A stretch of 64,000 nucleotides of DNA from Gymnogyps californianus (GCF_018139145.2 NC_059475.1:21332937-21396936); one strand, 5' to 3'. Counted from the stretch's first letter, positions 1 to 13,429 are shown. The notes: a model not told the origin generated them from the letters alone. Numbers and translations are program-made.

Positions 1-2575
1 AGCACTCAGTAAGGGCTGGTCACACTGGGCTGATGTGCCAGTCAGAAGGACGTTCCTCCATTGCCTGCAGGGTCAGATCCCTTTGCTAAGGAGAGCTCCT
101 GTGCTACCCTTCATGAGAACCTCTGGAGCATGTTGTACTACTTTACGAGTGTGGTCAGTCAAACTTAACAAAAGTTCTGTGTCCTGTTTGCTTCAAGCAT
201 TTTCAGAAGCAGATCTTTTCTGATGTCAGTCATTTTGTTGGGGTGTATGTTGAGCCAGTCCAAATGAGCAGCTGTGGTTATAATTGTACTACAAGTGATG
301 TCCACTAATGTCAGGAAATGAAAACAGAAGGCAAGCTTGTTCCCAGTAATTAATAATACCCAAGAGTGCCTGGCATGGAGCCCTGAATTAGAAGTAACGC
401 ATTTGCTGTTACAGTGTTAAAGGACATTTTAATAAACATCCATGTTTGGACAGAGCCTTAGACAAGCCACAGTCAAAGATGATAGTTGTTTACAGATCAG
501 TTATTCAGTTGTTTCTATGTTTTTATTATGACTCGATTATGAATTATGAGTGCAGTCCTCACTGTAAATTTGGCTTATCTGTAGAAGATTCAGGGAAGAC
601 TGAATCCTAAATTCTGAGAGGTGTCTGCTGGTTCTTGTGCTATTCCCTTAGGTATTGCAACGCTTTCTGTTCATCATTAAATGTAAAAATGCCTTTCTTC
701 AGCTATTGTAAGTTTAGCTAAACAGCTTAAGGTATTTACCAGATATTGAAAGAAACATTAATATACATAGATATTTTCAATCCTGTCGTGTCTTCTGGCT
801 CTCCTTCCTGAGAACACTTACTCTAGTTTTTGTAAAGGGTATTTTTCTTTAATTTGTTTATTTTGAGGTTGGCCAACTATGCTGTGAGCCTTTTCACATC
901 AGATTGTACTCCGTGGAGGGAAAAAAGGAAAAATTGGTTTTAAATCAATGTTAAGCCTGGTGATAGGAATGATGGAAACCAGTCTGATACAAATGGCCTC
1001 TGCATTCCATAACAAAATCCTTCAAAATGCCATGTCCTGACATAGTGACAGTGCTCCCAGCCACTCATGACAGCAAGCTGCCACATCCTGGCTGTTCACA
1101 GCATGAACCACAGCCCTTGTTGCAGCCCACCTCTGGAGTCAGGGGCTAGGTTCTCTCCAGCCAACACAGAATCCTGGTGGATGGAAGACCACAATGGCAA
1201 TTCCTAAATGGGTCATTTTATATTGACAAAATATGTGCAGAGAATGTGCTTAGAAGGACTTATCAGAGGAGAAAAGCAAATTTGACAGCTACAGTGACAG
1301 ACTAATTCACCAGCATTCACATCTTTGAAAAGCAAGTACTCCCACTGATGCACCTTTCTCTAAATAAGAATGACGCTACTCCTGTGACTGCATTCCCAGG
1401 GTAGCTGTGTTTGACAAAGGGAGTGATATTCCAGTTTGATTTGTACAGAGATCCTGCAGTGTGTAAATAAGTACAAAAGTATTTTGATTGCAACTACAAA
1501 CACAATAGTTGTAAATGGAATTCATCAGCGTATGGAGATAAAACAAAAGCTATTGAAAACGGGAGGACTGCTTTGCTGTTGTACGTGAAATTTGGAGGGC
1601 ATCATAAACAAAACTCTAACCTAGACCGCTTTCTTACCTAATTGTATCGCAATTGCTGCTATTGTAAATGTACATGAATATACAAAGAGTACCAAGAATT
1701 TTTATAAAACCCACACACAATCTTTTTTTATATTTATATTAGAATGTGTATTCTGCAAACAGCCTAATAATTACAGCTTTATATGTGTATAATTTTGTAG
1801 CATTTGTTACTACAAAAGACCAAACACAATACTTCAGTGCCTTGCGTATTTTAAACAGTTCAGCATATTAATTGGGGAAAAAGGTAAAGCCTTAAATCAC
1901 AAGTGCCCCCAGAATCATATGTATATTGTACTCCACTGGTTTTAACAAAGCTTTGTATCATTGTTAGGGTTGTCTTCAGTTAAAATACATACATCCACAA
2001 GTTGTGGAACTAACTGAAAGCTGACAACTTCTGAATTTTTTAGAGCGTGCATGTCTTGAATTTGTAATATATTGGAATTTCTCTCAAATGCATTATTTCA
2101 AGTGAACTTTGATTTATATATTCATATCTATTTCAACGGAAATCTTGATACCTGTCAAAAATACATAACATTTTAAAAAAAAAAAAAAAGCCAGTAACTG
2201 ACGCTTACGTATTTGGGGATTAAATTGACACTATTTTCAGATTGTCACTACAGTACTTTTCATTAGAGACATAAAATCTTTGTTGTGTTACAGGAAGTCT
2301 TTACCAATTATTTTTCCAAGCATGGCCTTCTAGCATACAAATGAACTTGGTAATACTATCTTAAGAAAAACTTCTTTGAGGCTTTCATCACTTCAGACCA
2401 TTTTATGTTAACAATTTTCTGGCCATGAAACTGCAATGTTTCTTTATGTTAACAAAACCAAAGTCTTGTTTGAAGTAACTGGTATTTTGTATAAATATCT
2501 GTACAGATAACAGACTCTGCATTTGTACTATAGATACTGTGGATTTTGTTTTATAATAAATACTTTTAAAAGATT
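1..2575 (+). other. Probable 3' UTR of an upstream gene (tentative)
   Basis: No convincing coding exon is visible. The stretch is AT-rich with many short T/A tracts, an A run at about 2,173-2,188, and a canonical AATAAA at 2,555-2,560 in a T-rich context, which looks like the end of a long 3' UTR. In human the gene directly upstream of PPP6R3, in the same orientation, is LRP5, so its 3' UTR is the natural guess. That rests on gene order only: the LRP5 C-terminal coding sequence is not in the window. A second AATAAA occurs near 432. It could equally be plain intergenic DNA. Confidence 0.3.
2555..2560 (+). terminator. Candidate polyadenylation signal AATAAA
   Basis: AATAAA lies in a T-rich run and is followed within about 20 bases by an A/T-rich stretch. 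It would close the putative 3' UTR that fills the left edge. There is no transcript evidence, and hexamers like this occur by chance in AT-rich DNA. Confidence 0.3.
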
Positions 2576-4368
2576 TGATTAGCAGCCCTTTTTATGAGTG
2601 AAGCTGTTTCATCACCCACAGTAGAGAAAACCAGCCAGTATCATCACAATTGTTTTAGATACTGTTTAAGATAAGGATAGTGTTGCTGTCTCCTTGGTTT
2701 TAATTTTAAAATGTACAATACAGGAAGAGCAAGGAGCTGAAGAGGTTGATTGGAAAACATCACCTTTAGAATTACAATTGTTAGCTAGCTATAGAACTTA
2801 CCACAAGTTTGTCAGCATCATGACCTTATCAAAAACATTACACTCCATAGGAATAATCTCTGTGTTTTGACTAGACCAGGTCAGATCTGTATTTCTTTTT
2901 TTAATTGTATGGTATCTTTTAAATTGATGCTACAGGATGTCAAATCTTTTAATTAATGACTTTTTTTTATGGTGAATATACTTGAAAACTAGTTCCATTG
3001 AGTCTAGTTTGGTCTTGATTTCTGCAGTCATATCGGTGGTCTCAGATTTGTGAAATTTACTATCTTAACCTAGAAGTCAAAATAATCTTTAATCAAGATA
3101 TCCTTTCTCCTGCATGCTGGTTAGATGAGACTCAGAATGAAGGAAGTCTTTCTGAGCAGTCATCAGCAGTCCTGGTGATGTCCAATTCCATTTCTTTGGA
3201 TTTTTCCAGGATAGAAAAAAATATAGCATACAAACTCAGAGACATGCTTCTGTTTCCTACAAAGTTCTTTCAGGTTTTGTATTGTACTGAACCAGAAAAT
3301 GGCGAAAAATTTTTCCTCTTAGCCACATTACCCTTGCTAATAATGCTTAATATAAATGGACCCTGGACCAGCCACATGATGACTGCCTAACCCTAGTGAT
3401 TTATTCCATCGCTATAATTAAGATACATTTGTCGTTTGAGGAAAAAAACTGAAGGATCTGGACTTCTGGTGCTGTGCACAGCCTGGAACAGGCCATCCAT
3501 CATCCTATTGTGTTAGAAAAGTTGGACCAAATTACCCAGAAGAACAGAAAGCTTTTTAGGATTTCGTATGGCATGAAGCAGAGTGGCCCCACTCTTCTTT
3601 CCAGAAGTCCTGGCTGTAGCTGGGCTTTCTCACCTGAGAAGATGCACAAGGTCTTCATCTCTTGAAGTGGACCCTGACTTGACACAGTGGCTGGTTGCAG
3701 GGAGGTGTTTGATACATGTATCCCACACAAGGAATACAGATTTCTGCATGGTATACCTATCATTCCTGCTCCTCCAATGCCTTAATCCCAGATGTTTCAG
3801 GGTCTCTCTTGAAACTGGAGGAGACAGTATTTTCTTTTTGCTCCAGAAAAGCTTGCTCAGCTGTCTGACTAGATCTTTGTAGTCTTACACTCCCACAGCT
3901 TACACATTCCTTAATGCATTAATTGGGAAATACAGCTCTGTTATATCATTTGTCCCAATGGAAACTGAATATGTTCCCAGGACCAAACCTGTGCTTACAG
4001 GGAAGGATGCCTAATTCTAAATCCACTGGTCCTGATCTTTTACAAATTTGCCCCAGCTGTTACTGTCCATGGCAGAGCAGATCAAGGTGTTTGGCTGATT
4101 CAGCACAGCATCACTGTGGATTCAAATGGATAACAAATTGCATCTGGATACGCTAGGAAGTGGCTAAAGTGGTCAAAATGCATTCTGCCAGAGCGTGGGT
4201 GACCCACCGCTGTGCTGAGGAAAAGCCTGATCCCAAACTATGCAGCTGTCTGGATCTCCTTCCATGCTTTATGCCAGCCCCAAAGCAATTAGGAGTGAAA
4301 TGCTGCTAAACAGAGTAGTGTTGAAGCTATCTATGTTATAGACCCTAAAAAAGGTAATTAAGCATGAC
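2576..4368. other. Intergenic, nothing recognised
   Basis: Open frames here are short (under about 100 codons), overlap on both strands and show no recognisable protein. No repeat family was recognised up to the LTR at 4,369. Confidence 0.5.
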
Positions 4369-4957
4369 TGTGGTGGGTTGACCTTGGCTGGACGTCAGGT
4401 GCCCACCAAGCCACTCTATCACTCTCCTCCTCAGCAGGACAGGGAGGGGAGAAAATAAGATGGAAAAAACCCTCATGGGTCAAGATAAAGGCAGTTTAAT
4501 AAAGCAAAAGCAAAGGTCACACATGGAAGCAAAGGAAGACAAAAGATTTATTCTCTACTTCTCATCAGCAGGTGATGTCTGGCCACTTCCCAGGAAGCAG
4601 GGCTTCACTATGCGCAGTGGTTGCTCCAGAAGACAAACATCATAAATAACAAATGCCCCCCCTTTCTCCTCCTTTCTCTTAGCTTTTATTGCTAAGCAGA
4701 CATCATATGGTGTGGAATATCCCTTTCGTCACTTTGGGTCAGCTGTCCTGGCTATGTCACCTTCCAAGATCTTGCTCACCCCCAGCCTACTGGTGAGGGG
4801 GAATGTTGGAGAGACAGCCTTGATGCTGTGGAGCACTGCTCAGCAGTAGCCAAAACACTGGTGTGTTATCAACACCCTTCTAGCTACCAATACAAAGCAC
4901 AGCACTATGAGGGCTGCTATGGGGAAAATTAACTCCATCTCAGCCAGACCCAATACA
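4369..4957 (-). mobile_element. Solo LTR, ERVL-like (divergent copy)
   Basis: Read on the minus strand the element begins TGTATTGGG and ends ...CCCACCACA, with the TG...CA termini of an LTR. It shares blocks with the LTRs at 11,842 and 21,269: the GGACAGCTGACCCAAA segment, the GGGATATTCCA segment and the TTAAACTGCCTTTATCT poly(A) region. Its last 50 bases also match the end of the LTR at 46,624. The middle has diverged. The flanking 5-mers (ATGAC and GTGAG) are a poor target-site match, so this is probably older than its relatives. No internal retroviral region adjoins it. Confidence 0.75.
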
Positions 4958-7900
4958 GTGAGGTAACTGTGGCCACATGCTGCCAAAAAGCCCACATAGA
5001 GTTACAGGGAGAAGAAAGATCTTCATGCAAAACTAATGCTTTTTAGGACAGATATTCCCCAGGTATGTTTGCCTTTCATCCACCTGTGCTCTGAGGGGTT
5101 TTACATGAGTTGTCCTGGGAGAGGCCAGGGAATGGTGGTGCAGCCTTTTACGCAGTGCATGCTGCTGTGGAGAACAGGGTGAAGGGAAGGCGATCAAGCA
5201 TGCATGCTCTATGGCTTCCACAAGAGCAACTAACCACAGCAGGCTGCCTACACCCCTGCTAACAGCACAGAGCACTACGTACCACAACCTTTCTCTGAAG
5301 AGTCTAGGTGGTTGCTGGAATCTGCTCAGAAAGCACAGGTAGGAAGGGAGTTGGTGTGCGCAGGAGCCAATGCTGTTGTGGTTTTAGGCAGTACAAAAGG
5401 GCCCCTGCCAATAATTAAGATTGGAGACAAAGCTGGTGTTTGGGAAATGAAGGCTTGATAAGCCAGGCTAGTTGCTGGACTCTGAATATATTGCAGAAAT
5501 GAGATGAGGATAGTAACTGCCAGGGGTATTGGCAGATCAGCTGGCTAAGATCATAGCTACAGTGAAAATTAGGACAAGCAATTTACTTGGGTCTGCCCGG
5601 TTTGGGTTTTTGATGGATTCCTCATGGAACACAAGAATTGGAAGAGGGATGGCAGAGGCAGTATAAGGTCTTGAATTTCCTTTTACAATTAGTGATTGGT
5701 CTCCTGTCTGTAATTAACATGAATAGTAGGCTTGAGGCTAGGGTTGGCTTTTGGGATAGGAAGATACTAACAGCTTACATATATTCAGGACAGCCTGCAA
5801 AGACAGGATCTGGGCTTGCCCTAATTGAGCCTAATGCCTTCTGTTACAATTTCCTGAAGGGAGAGCTACTTTGGCAATAAATCTGGTTTAAGGGATAGCA
5901 ACAGGTTTAACAATCTATTAGTTAGGGAGTGATGTTTATTACTGAACTTGGCATGGCCTGGAAGGGTATGAGAGGACTCATGAGAACAGGGCCAATGCTT
6001 TCTCTTGTATTTTAATTTAGCTCATTAGGCTATTGTTACAGGTTTGATTAGGGCTTAATTTTAGATGATCTCTCTCTCTCTCATAGAGATCTGAATTCCT
6101 CCTAGGTTGTAAGGAGATAGATTTAGTGCTTACATTCATTTTACTGTAGGTATTATACTATACATAGGCAGTCACTAAAACTGAGAAGCATGCAAAATAG
6201 AATTTGGAGATCTCAGGCTCCAAGTTACAGTCAGTTCCCACGTTATACATAGGAAGCATTAGGAGGCATTAGGAAGGCTTGGTATCCTTAGCTTCTCTTT
6301 TCTATTGTAGGTTATAGTACAAAAAGCCCATATATTGGGAACAATAGAGTGGCAAGAGTTCAGTTGCTAGATTCCCTGGAGCTAGAGTTGGGAGAAATGC
6401 TCGTGCAGGTGAGACCGTACCCTCAGCTTCTCCTGCACAGCAGGTGTCTATCCTTTGCCCATAATTACAGGGAAGTGAGCAGGTTTAGGGATTAAAATAA
6501 TAAACCTGTTGTTTGATTCAGCAGGATCCTGGAGCCAGGAAGGGTGCTGACTGATAGTAGCAAGCAACTGGTCTCTCAAAACTTTAGGTTTCCTAGCCCT
6601 ACACTAACCTAAATGTTGAGAACTGATCATAACCAAAAAAAAAAAAGAAAAAATAACTCCCATTCAGTTCAGTCCTTCTTTTTAACTTCTGACACGCTAG
6701 AGGAGCCAGCAATAAACTGAAGCCCAGGTGTTTTACATTTCTCAACTTGAACACTAATCCTAACCCTTACAGGAAGGCTGACAAGGCATCCTGGCAGAGA
6801 GGTGAGCATCTCATGGGCTCTAACCCTCGTCCTTACCCCTTTTCTCTGCAGTTCTGGCAGGTGTATCCAGGAAATACTGAAGTATAAAGTTAGGGGAGAG
6901 GTATGTAAGCGTTCAGAGGACCTGTTTGTCACACAGTTCTACCTAGTTCCTGGAGAAAAATGTTTCCTGTGTTTGTTCACATACAGCATTCATCCCCCAG
7001 GTAGAATTAAACAGGGTTAGGGAAAGTTCAAAGTTTGGGAATCCAAAATGTAGAGAGCGTACTGCTGTGTCTGTACAGGATCAGGCAGTACACTTAAAAT
7101 GAAAGCTAGACTGAATGGGAACCCACTTCTCTTTACTAGTAGACCTGCTTGGAGGATCAGACCTGAAAAATCAGGAACTGGTGATAAAAGAGATTGAGGA
7201 ATATGTGCGTTCTGGAGTCCACTGTCCTAACTTGGGCCTTGTGAGAGATAGTGTTCACTGGGACAAGTATTTTGTCTCTTTTTATAAATTGGCATCTTTT
7301 TTCCACCTACAACTAAGGCTAAGTTTTGTGAATTGAGCACTTGAAGAGTCCAGTTTATTTCTAGATCCTGCTGGATTTCTAGAGATGCAGCCAACAGGAA
7401 ATGCTTAGAATCCCTGGGACCACCATCTTCAGTCTTGCTCCAGAAGTGCTTCTCAGAGGTCAGGCATCGTGAAGACAGCAACAGACATAGGGACAAAAGC
7501 TTCTCAGTCTTACAACAGAAGATTGGATTTCATTGTTGTAACTTCAGTAACGCTTATGATTGCAGTTAAGGTTGGGGAAGGAAGACTGGAAGAGGCATAG
7601 GATGGCTTTCCAGCTTGCTCACAAAACAAGGGAGAGGGCAGGTGTCAAAGGGACAGCACCTTTTCTTCCAATTTTGCTAAAAGTTTTTTTTTCCTCTGGT
7701 TAAAGAAAAATAAGTGACAGTCATTTTAAAAGGAATTTTCACTTCCTTCATATATTCTGTGCCATTCAAAGTTGTTTCAAACACTTTGAATTACTTCTTT
7801 TGAAGATGGATTGGTGATTATTTATTTTTAATTTATTTATTTTTACTTGGAGTGGCATGTTTTCTCCCACGTTCTTATGTGAACCACTTTTGGTTTTAGG

Positions 7901-9171
7901 AATCTGTCGAATTCTATTTCTTAAGATTTACAACCAGACAGGATTATTCTGCAGTATTTTCTCTGCAGAGGTGATATTCTGTAGCCTGTAATGTCAGATA
8001 ACTCATATTTCCCTATCACATGCGTGAACAGAAACATAGAAATGTCCATCTTCCAAAAATCAATCTTGGGTGTCTAGAAAGACTGAAATCCTCAGTTTTA
8101 CCAAAAATTTGTCTCATTTAAGTGAAGCAGTTTAGTTAGTTACAATCAGCTTAAATTGTATAAAACAACTGGCCTCTTGCCTTATTGGTCCCCTTTCTGT
8201 CTTTGTTACAAAGCCACTGTCTATCTGTGATGTTTACATAAATGTAAGTGAAGTTGCATTGAAACTCAGTGCATCTGGTAAGCTTTGACAGGGTAACACT
8301 GAGTTCTCAGTATTAAACATCACCTGTTTTCCAAAGGTCTCAGTGTGCTTCTGATTTAACAGAAAATAGATTAAGGATTTATGAGAATAATTAGTTCTGT
8401 TAGTTTGTAACTGTGGAGTAAGGGAGAACTGACTGTAGAACAAAGCCTAGGGAGAAGACATAAATCAAAAAGGATAAGGAAAGACCCTGGGTGTCCATAC
8501 GATAGATTCCTCAAAGACCAGTTAGGTAAGTCAACAGGCTGGAGAGAGCAGACAATCCCCCAAGATATGCAAATAACATCCATCTGAGATCAAAGCCTGC
8601 AGTTATGGCAGAATTGTTCTGCTAAAACAGACATAACTTCTCCCATTTCAAAAACTGGGATCACACAGCCAAAATACTTTCTTAAATCTGCTTATAAGCA
8701 TTTAACATTTTAGATAATAATGTCAACAAGTTGCATGTATTTAGATAGTGAGCTTCTTAGTAGAGTGATTTCTTCTTCCTCTTCATCTTTGAAAGAACAC
8801 TCACAAATTAACATTATTCTGTAGTAAGAATAGCTCATATCCTCTCACAAGTTAATAGTTCTAACAACAAATGACATATTTGTAAAGTCTCTGGGTGTCA
8901 GCAATATTTGGAGTTACAGATGAGAATCTGGATTTGGATTTCAAAAATCTCTCGCATCATAGTATATGAAACCCATGCTTGGAGATACAAAAGTTACTTA
9001 AAAGGCTGGGGAGGGGGATGAAAAGTGAGTAGGAAAGAACAGATTTTTTAACAAACATCAAGTTACAGGGATCAAAAGGGCAAAACCTATCGAGGCCAGA
9101 AATCTACAACCAACCACCCATGGACCAACTGTGGTAGTTCAGCAGGTGTAGTGCTGGCCTGTGCCATGTAC
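4958..9171. other. Intergenic, nothing recognised
   Basis: AT-rich sequence with short CT and A runs (CT repeat near 6,070, A run near 6,636). No exon, RNA gene or repeat family could be recognised by eye. Confidence 0.45.
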
Positions 9172-9262
9172 AGGTATACAGAGGTTCAGTGATTTGCCCA
9201 AGATCGGGTAAAAGAGGAAGACCAGGAACAGAATCCAATCTCCAGGGTCCTGATGCAGAAAC
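9172..9262 (+). repeat. Ancient MIR-like SINE fragment
   Basis: The segment around AGAGGTTCAGTGATTTGCCC, followed by an AGATCGGGTA block and a CAGAATCCAATCTCCAGG block, follows the conserved core of MIR SINEs (the 'gaggttaagtaacttgcccaaggtcac...gggatt' region) with many substitutions. Such tRNA-derived fossils predate the bird-mammal split. The call is from memory of the consensus and needs an alignment. Confidence 0.5.
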
Positions 9263-11841
9263 AAGATTGTTTCTCCTTTTGCTTAAAGGCTGCGTCAGCC
9301 TTGTTAGAAGGACCATTTCATATTGGCACAAGCAGCAGGGGTAAACTTGTGAGTACCACAGAGGGCGTCCACTGGTGGGATTTAAACCCCACAAGTGGTT
9401 CCAAGTGATCTTTGATAAAACTTCTGGTGTGGCTTTCAGTCTGGAGAAGGACAGTGGGAGGAAACTAGTTGTCTGAAGTTCCTAGGAGATGTCAACATGT
9501 GTCAGTGGGAGTCTTACTTGAAAGTGGAAATTTTATCAGTAAATTCTGTAAATCTTTAAACATCACAAGACATGGGAGGTTCGAAATACATCACCTTTTA
9601 AAGTCTCAGCTGCAGTGGGATAGATATATTCAAAGGTCAGTGCACAGCTTCTCTCCTTACTGGCTGTGACACCTGGTGGCATCTGTTGATGTTGTGGGTT
9701 TTTTTCTTCCCGAAGTTAGGTAATTAGAATGAAGAATTTCCTCCTCCTCTTAGGGAAGTGTAGGAGTAGGGGTTTTTGTTTGGTTTTGTTTCAGCTTTTC
9801 CTTTTTGCTGCTCTCACTATCCGTAATCAAAGTTGCCAAGGGCAGCCAAGCTCTCTGCTCACTACGTGGCTGCTTAGTTACCTAAACAACAAAAGAAGTT
9901 AATGGCAGTTTAATTCCTCCTGCCAGTCTTACGTGTGTCAACACTACTTAGGACAAGCCAGTGGCACATTTCAGAGAGAAGAGACTGGTCTTCAAGTGTT
10001 CAGTACCATTTGGTAGCACTGCAAGCCAAGAGACCTTGTTGCTTTTCTTCATTTTGTGATTGATCTGGATCTGTGACCTTACTTCACAGGTTGCATTACT
10101 TCTGTGCTTCTGCTGGCCTCTCCTCCCTTCATCTGACATGGAGATAAGGCAGACTGCCTCTATCCATGCACAGAGTCTGGTCTGAAGGACCCTCCACTTT
10201 AAGCTCAAGGCCACTGAAACAGATACTGGCCTTTTCCTCGTAGAGCTCTCCGTCTGTGCCCTCCTCAGATGGAGCAGGATCCAGCTGGTGCAGGCAGGTT
10301 GGGCATCAAGGATGCACCTGCTTGAGCAAAAGCATCATAGAGATGATTTGTGATGGTGCCTCTGCTGTCAAGGTGCTAGAGTTTCAGGTGACTTCTATTA
10401 AAAAACAACTGCAGTGACCAAAGATTATCTGACCTTGAAGATTTCAGGTTAAGAAGTACCAGGAATAAGTACCTCTCTTCTTTGGAGGGAAACATGGAAG
10501 GTATGGAAATCCAGAGACGAGAATCAGGAAAAGGCAAATGCCCAGAAGGATCAAAGGATCTTTTGGGAAAAAAGAGGCTGTCCTTGTATCTCTTGTTTGC
10601 AAAGACACCTGCACAGGGCAGGGGGAGGATTTAGCATTGCCAGGAAGAAGCAACACAGTAAAGGGAATCATCAGCATGTCTGTCTTTCCCTCTATTCTTC
10701 TCACCAACCATAGGGTAAGTGCAGACACTTGGAGCTACTTTTGTTTGCAGACTGTGTGCTGTTTGACAGCAAGTGGAAATAATTTCTCTCATGTAGACTG
10801 TTTGTTTTGCCTGTCTCTAACAGGAAACATGCCAGTGCCCGACCTGCCGGCAGACAGCCTGGTCCTTTGGCCTGGAGCAGCCCATGTTTTGCTGTTCACT
10901 TCCAACAGACACCCAGCAATGATGTGTCTCTTGACTAGTGCTTGGTGTTTAAACAGTTCTGACAACTGATCCTTTGGTGTTGTTGAAAATAGATACCTAC
11001 CTGTCTATACATATATACATACACATTTGCTTCCCTGTCCCTCACTTCTGTACTGTCCCTTTTTTGAGGTTATATATATAACATCTCTACATATATTATA
11101 TCTCTCTAGATATATATTTATAATTTCTACATATGCTTAGATGTGAGTGCTTGGGAATCCTGGGGAATTAACTAACTCTCCTTGACTCTGTCCAATTGAA
11201 ATCAACTCCTGCATATACCACAAGCCAAGCCAGATACCCAGGAAGAAAATGTACATTTATTCCCCTGTCCATCACTTCTGTACTGTCCCTTTTTTTGAGC
11301 TTTGCTCCATGCCACAGGCTTAAATGGCTGTGCTGAGCCTCCTGTCCTTTGTGAAGGTTTCATGGATGGGGCAGATCAGGCCTGAGGGACACAAGTATGA
11401 TTCTGTGGGGACCCAAGGCTGCTGCAGGAGCTGGCAGAGCTGGAGAGAGCCATACTTGGGGCTGGGTGCTTGCAAATAGTCTGTCCAAGGAAAGCTTTCT
11501 CTAGACTGTGCTGTTTATCATGCAGTTGCATAAGCCCAGAGTTTATTTCAATGAGAATGAGATCAAATTTCTGGAGCTGCTTTGCTTCTCCTGTGCAGAG
11601 GGCAGAGATTTGTTTTGAGCGGCCTTTCTTTTTCTAATTAATGAAATAACTGGAGACTTCCTCCTCCGTGCATGGGAAATCAGAAGCTTGAAATGTCTGT
11701 GAACTCACACCCTGTACACGAGGCATGTGGGGATGCAGCATCCAACTCTACTTAAATGAGAACACATAAGTAATTAGAGCCCAGTGTCTACTCCTGGCCC
11801 CTATTGTTATTTCATTCTGTACATTGTGTGGCCTTTCACCA
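9263..11841. other. Intergenic with a short local duplication
   Basis: No exon was recognised. Frames at 10,444-10,969 are open on both strands but resemble no protein I know. A short direct repeat lies at 11,021-11,068 and 11,251-11,299, and TA-rich simple sequence occupies about 11,070-11,125. Confidence 0.45.
11021..11299. repeat. Short direct repeat pair (11,021-11,068 and 11,251-11,299)
   Basis: Both copies contain CCTGTCC.TCACTTCTGTACTGTCCC followed by a T run and GAG, about 50 bases each and roughly 90% alike, separated by about 180 bases of TA-rich and unique DNA. This is probably a small local duplication. Confidence 0.7.
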
Positions 11842-12422
11842 TGTCCTGGTTTTGGCTGGGACAGAGTTAACTCTCTTCTTAGTAGCTGATGCAGTGCTGT
11901 GTTTTGGATTTAGTGTGAGAATGATGTTGATAACACTCTGATGTTTTAGTTGTTGCTAAGTAGTGCTTATCTTAAGCCAAGGACTTTTCAGTTTCCCGTG
12001 CTCTGCCAGCAAGCAGGTGTGCAAGAAGCTGGGAGGGAGCAGAGCCGGGGCAGCTGACCCGAACTAGCCAAAGGGGTATTCCATACCATGGAACATCATG
12101 CCCAGTATATAAACAGGGGGGAGTTGGCCGGGAGGGGCAGATCACGGCTCTGGCATCGGTCAGCAGGTGGTGGGCAACTGCATTGTGCATCACTTGTCTT
12201 TTCTTGGGTGTTATTTCTTTTTTTTTGTTCTATTCCTTTTCATTACAATTATTATTCTTAGTTAGTAGTGTATTTTATTTTTAGTTTAGTTATTAAACTG
12301 TTCTTATCTCAACCCACAAGTTTTACTTCTTTTCCTTTCCTCCTCCCCACCCCACTGGGAGCAGGGGGGAGGGGGAAGTGGCTGCGTGGTGCTTAGTTGC
12401 TGGCTGGGGTTAAACCACGACA
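11842..12422 (+). mobile_element. Solo LTR, ERVL-like, with perfect 5-bp target-site duplication
   Basis: The element starts TGTCCTGG and ends ...CCACGACA. The flanking 5-mers are identical (CACCA at 11,837-11,841 and 12,423-12,427), which fixes both ends. Internal signals are in the expected LTR order: a TATATAA box at 12,116-12,122 and an ATTAAA poly(A) signal at 12,292-12,297 followed by a T-rich stretch. It is about 581 bp and close kin of the LTR at 21,269. No gag, pol or env lies beside it, so it is a solo LTR left by recombination between the two LTRs of a provirus. A 5-bp duplication fits ERVL-type integration. Confidence 0.9.
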
Positions 12423-13239
12423 CACCATCAAACCTCACCAAAGGTCTAGAAAGCAACAGCAGTGCATCAGCATGGGCAAATTCCAATGGCAAAATGGGTA
12501 TATTATGACTCCATCCCACAAGCTGAGGGGCCTGAGCACCTTCATCTGGGCTGCTGCAAGGGGAAACGCTGCCCTTCCCCTTCTGTTGGACCATCACTAG
12601 CAAGAGGAGGCAGAACTGCCCAGCCAGAATTGACCTTTTCAGTGGCAGCTTGAAGTTATGATGAAAAATTACTGAAAGGGCATCTCTACTCCATTCTTTC
12701 TTTCCCAATCCCTGTGCATCTTCCCCTGCCCCCCAGAGTCTGAGACAGAGCACTTACTTACTTACTTCTTACATTCTTGATCCAAACATGCCACCTGCTG
12801 TTTATCAGAAGGGAGACATTGTATAGTCTAAAGCCAGTGCATAAATTAACCAAACTAGAAGCGTATTTGCATTGCAAAACCAGCCAAAGGACCTGGGTAC
12901 CACAGGTTAGAGTCTGCTCTCCACCACCGTGCAAGAATTACCCTGCAACCCTACACTCTCAACCTGCAAATCTGTAAATGCCATGGAGCAGCAAGGCCAG
13001 AGCCCGGACAATCTTACAGACTACCACCATACCAGCCAGAGTCAAGGCACAAAATTGGCACTGCCTGAAAAAGCTGCAACACAAGCAAACACCACTGCTG
13101 TGGGTTTCTAACACAGGGCAGGGAAGGGGCTAGCAGGGACAGGACAAACTGGTGTTGAAGTGGATTGCAAGGCAACACTCAAGGGCTGCTTCATAAGAGC
13201 AGTGATAGCAGAGGTAGGCCTCTGGGAGGAAGCAGTGCC

Positions 13240-13372
13240 TCTGTAAAAGGGAAAATTCTGAATGGAGAGACCTCATAACATGCTTTAACTTTTGGTCAGC
13301 CCTGAAGCAGTCAGGCAGTTGGACCAGATGATCATTGTAGGTCCCATCCAACTGAATTATTCTATTCTATTC
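13240..13372 (+). mobile_element. CR1 LINE 3' tail fragment
   Basis: The stretch with TTGGACCAGATGATCATTGT, 'aggtcccatccaactga' and a terminal ATTCTATTCTATTC run is the standard 3' end of avian CR1 in sense orientation. Only the tail is clear; the 5' limit is uncertain and may reach back to about 13,110. As is usual for CR1, the copy is heavily 5'-truncated. Confidence 0.8.
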
Positions 13373-13429
13373 ATGAGAAGCAGGATGAATATCTGATTTT
13401 TACCCCATGGATGTTGCTGACCAGACTGC

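Noticed and set aside
6060..6085. CT repeat possibly marking a regulatory element
   Set aside because: Too short and isolated to support a call.
10444..10969. 143-codon + frame with an overlapping 94-codon minus frame
   Set aside because: No known motif, no splice or promoter context, and open on both strands.
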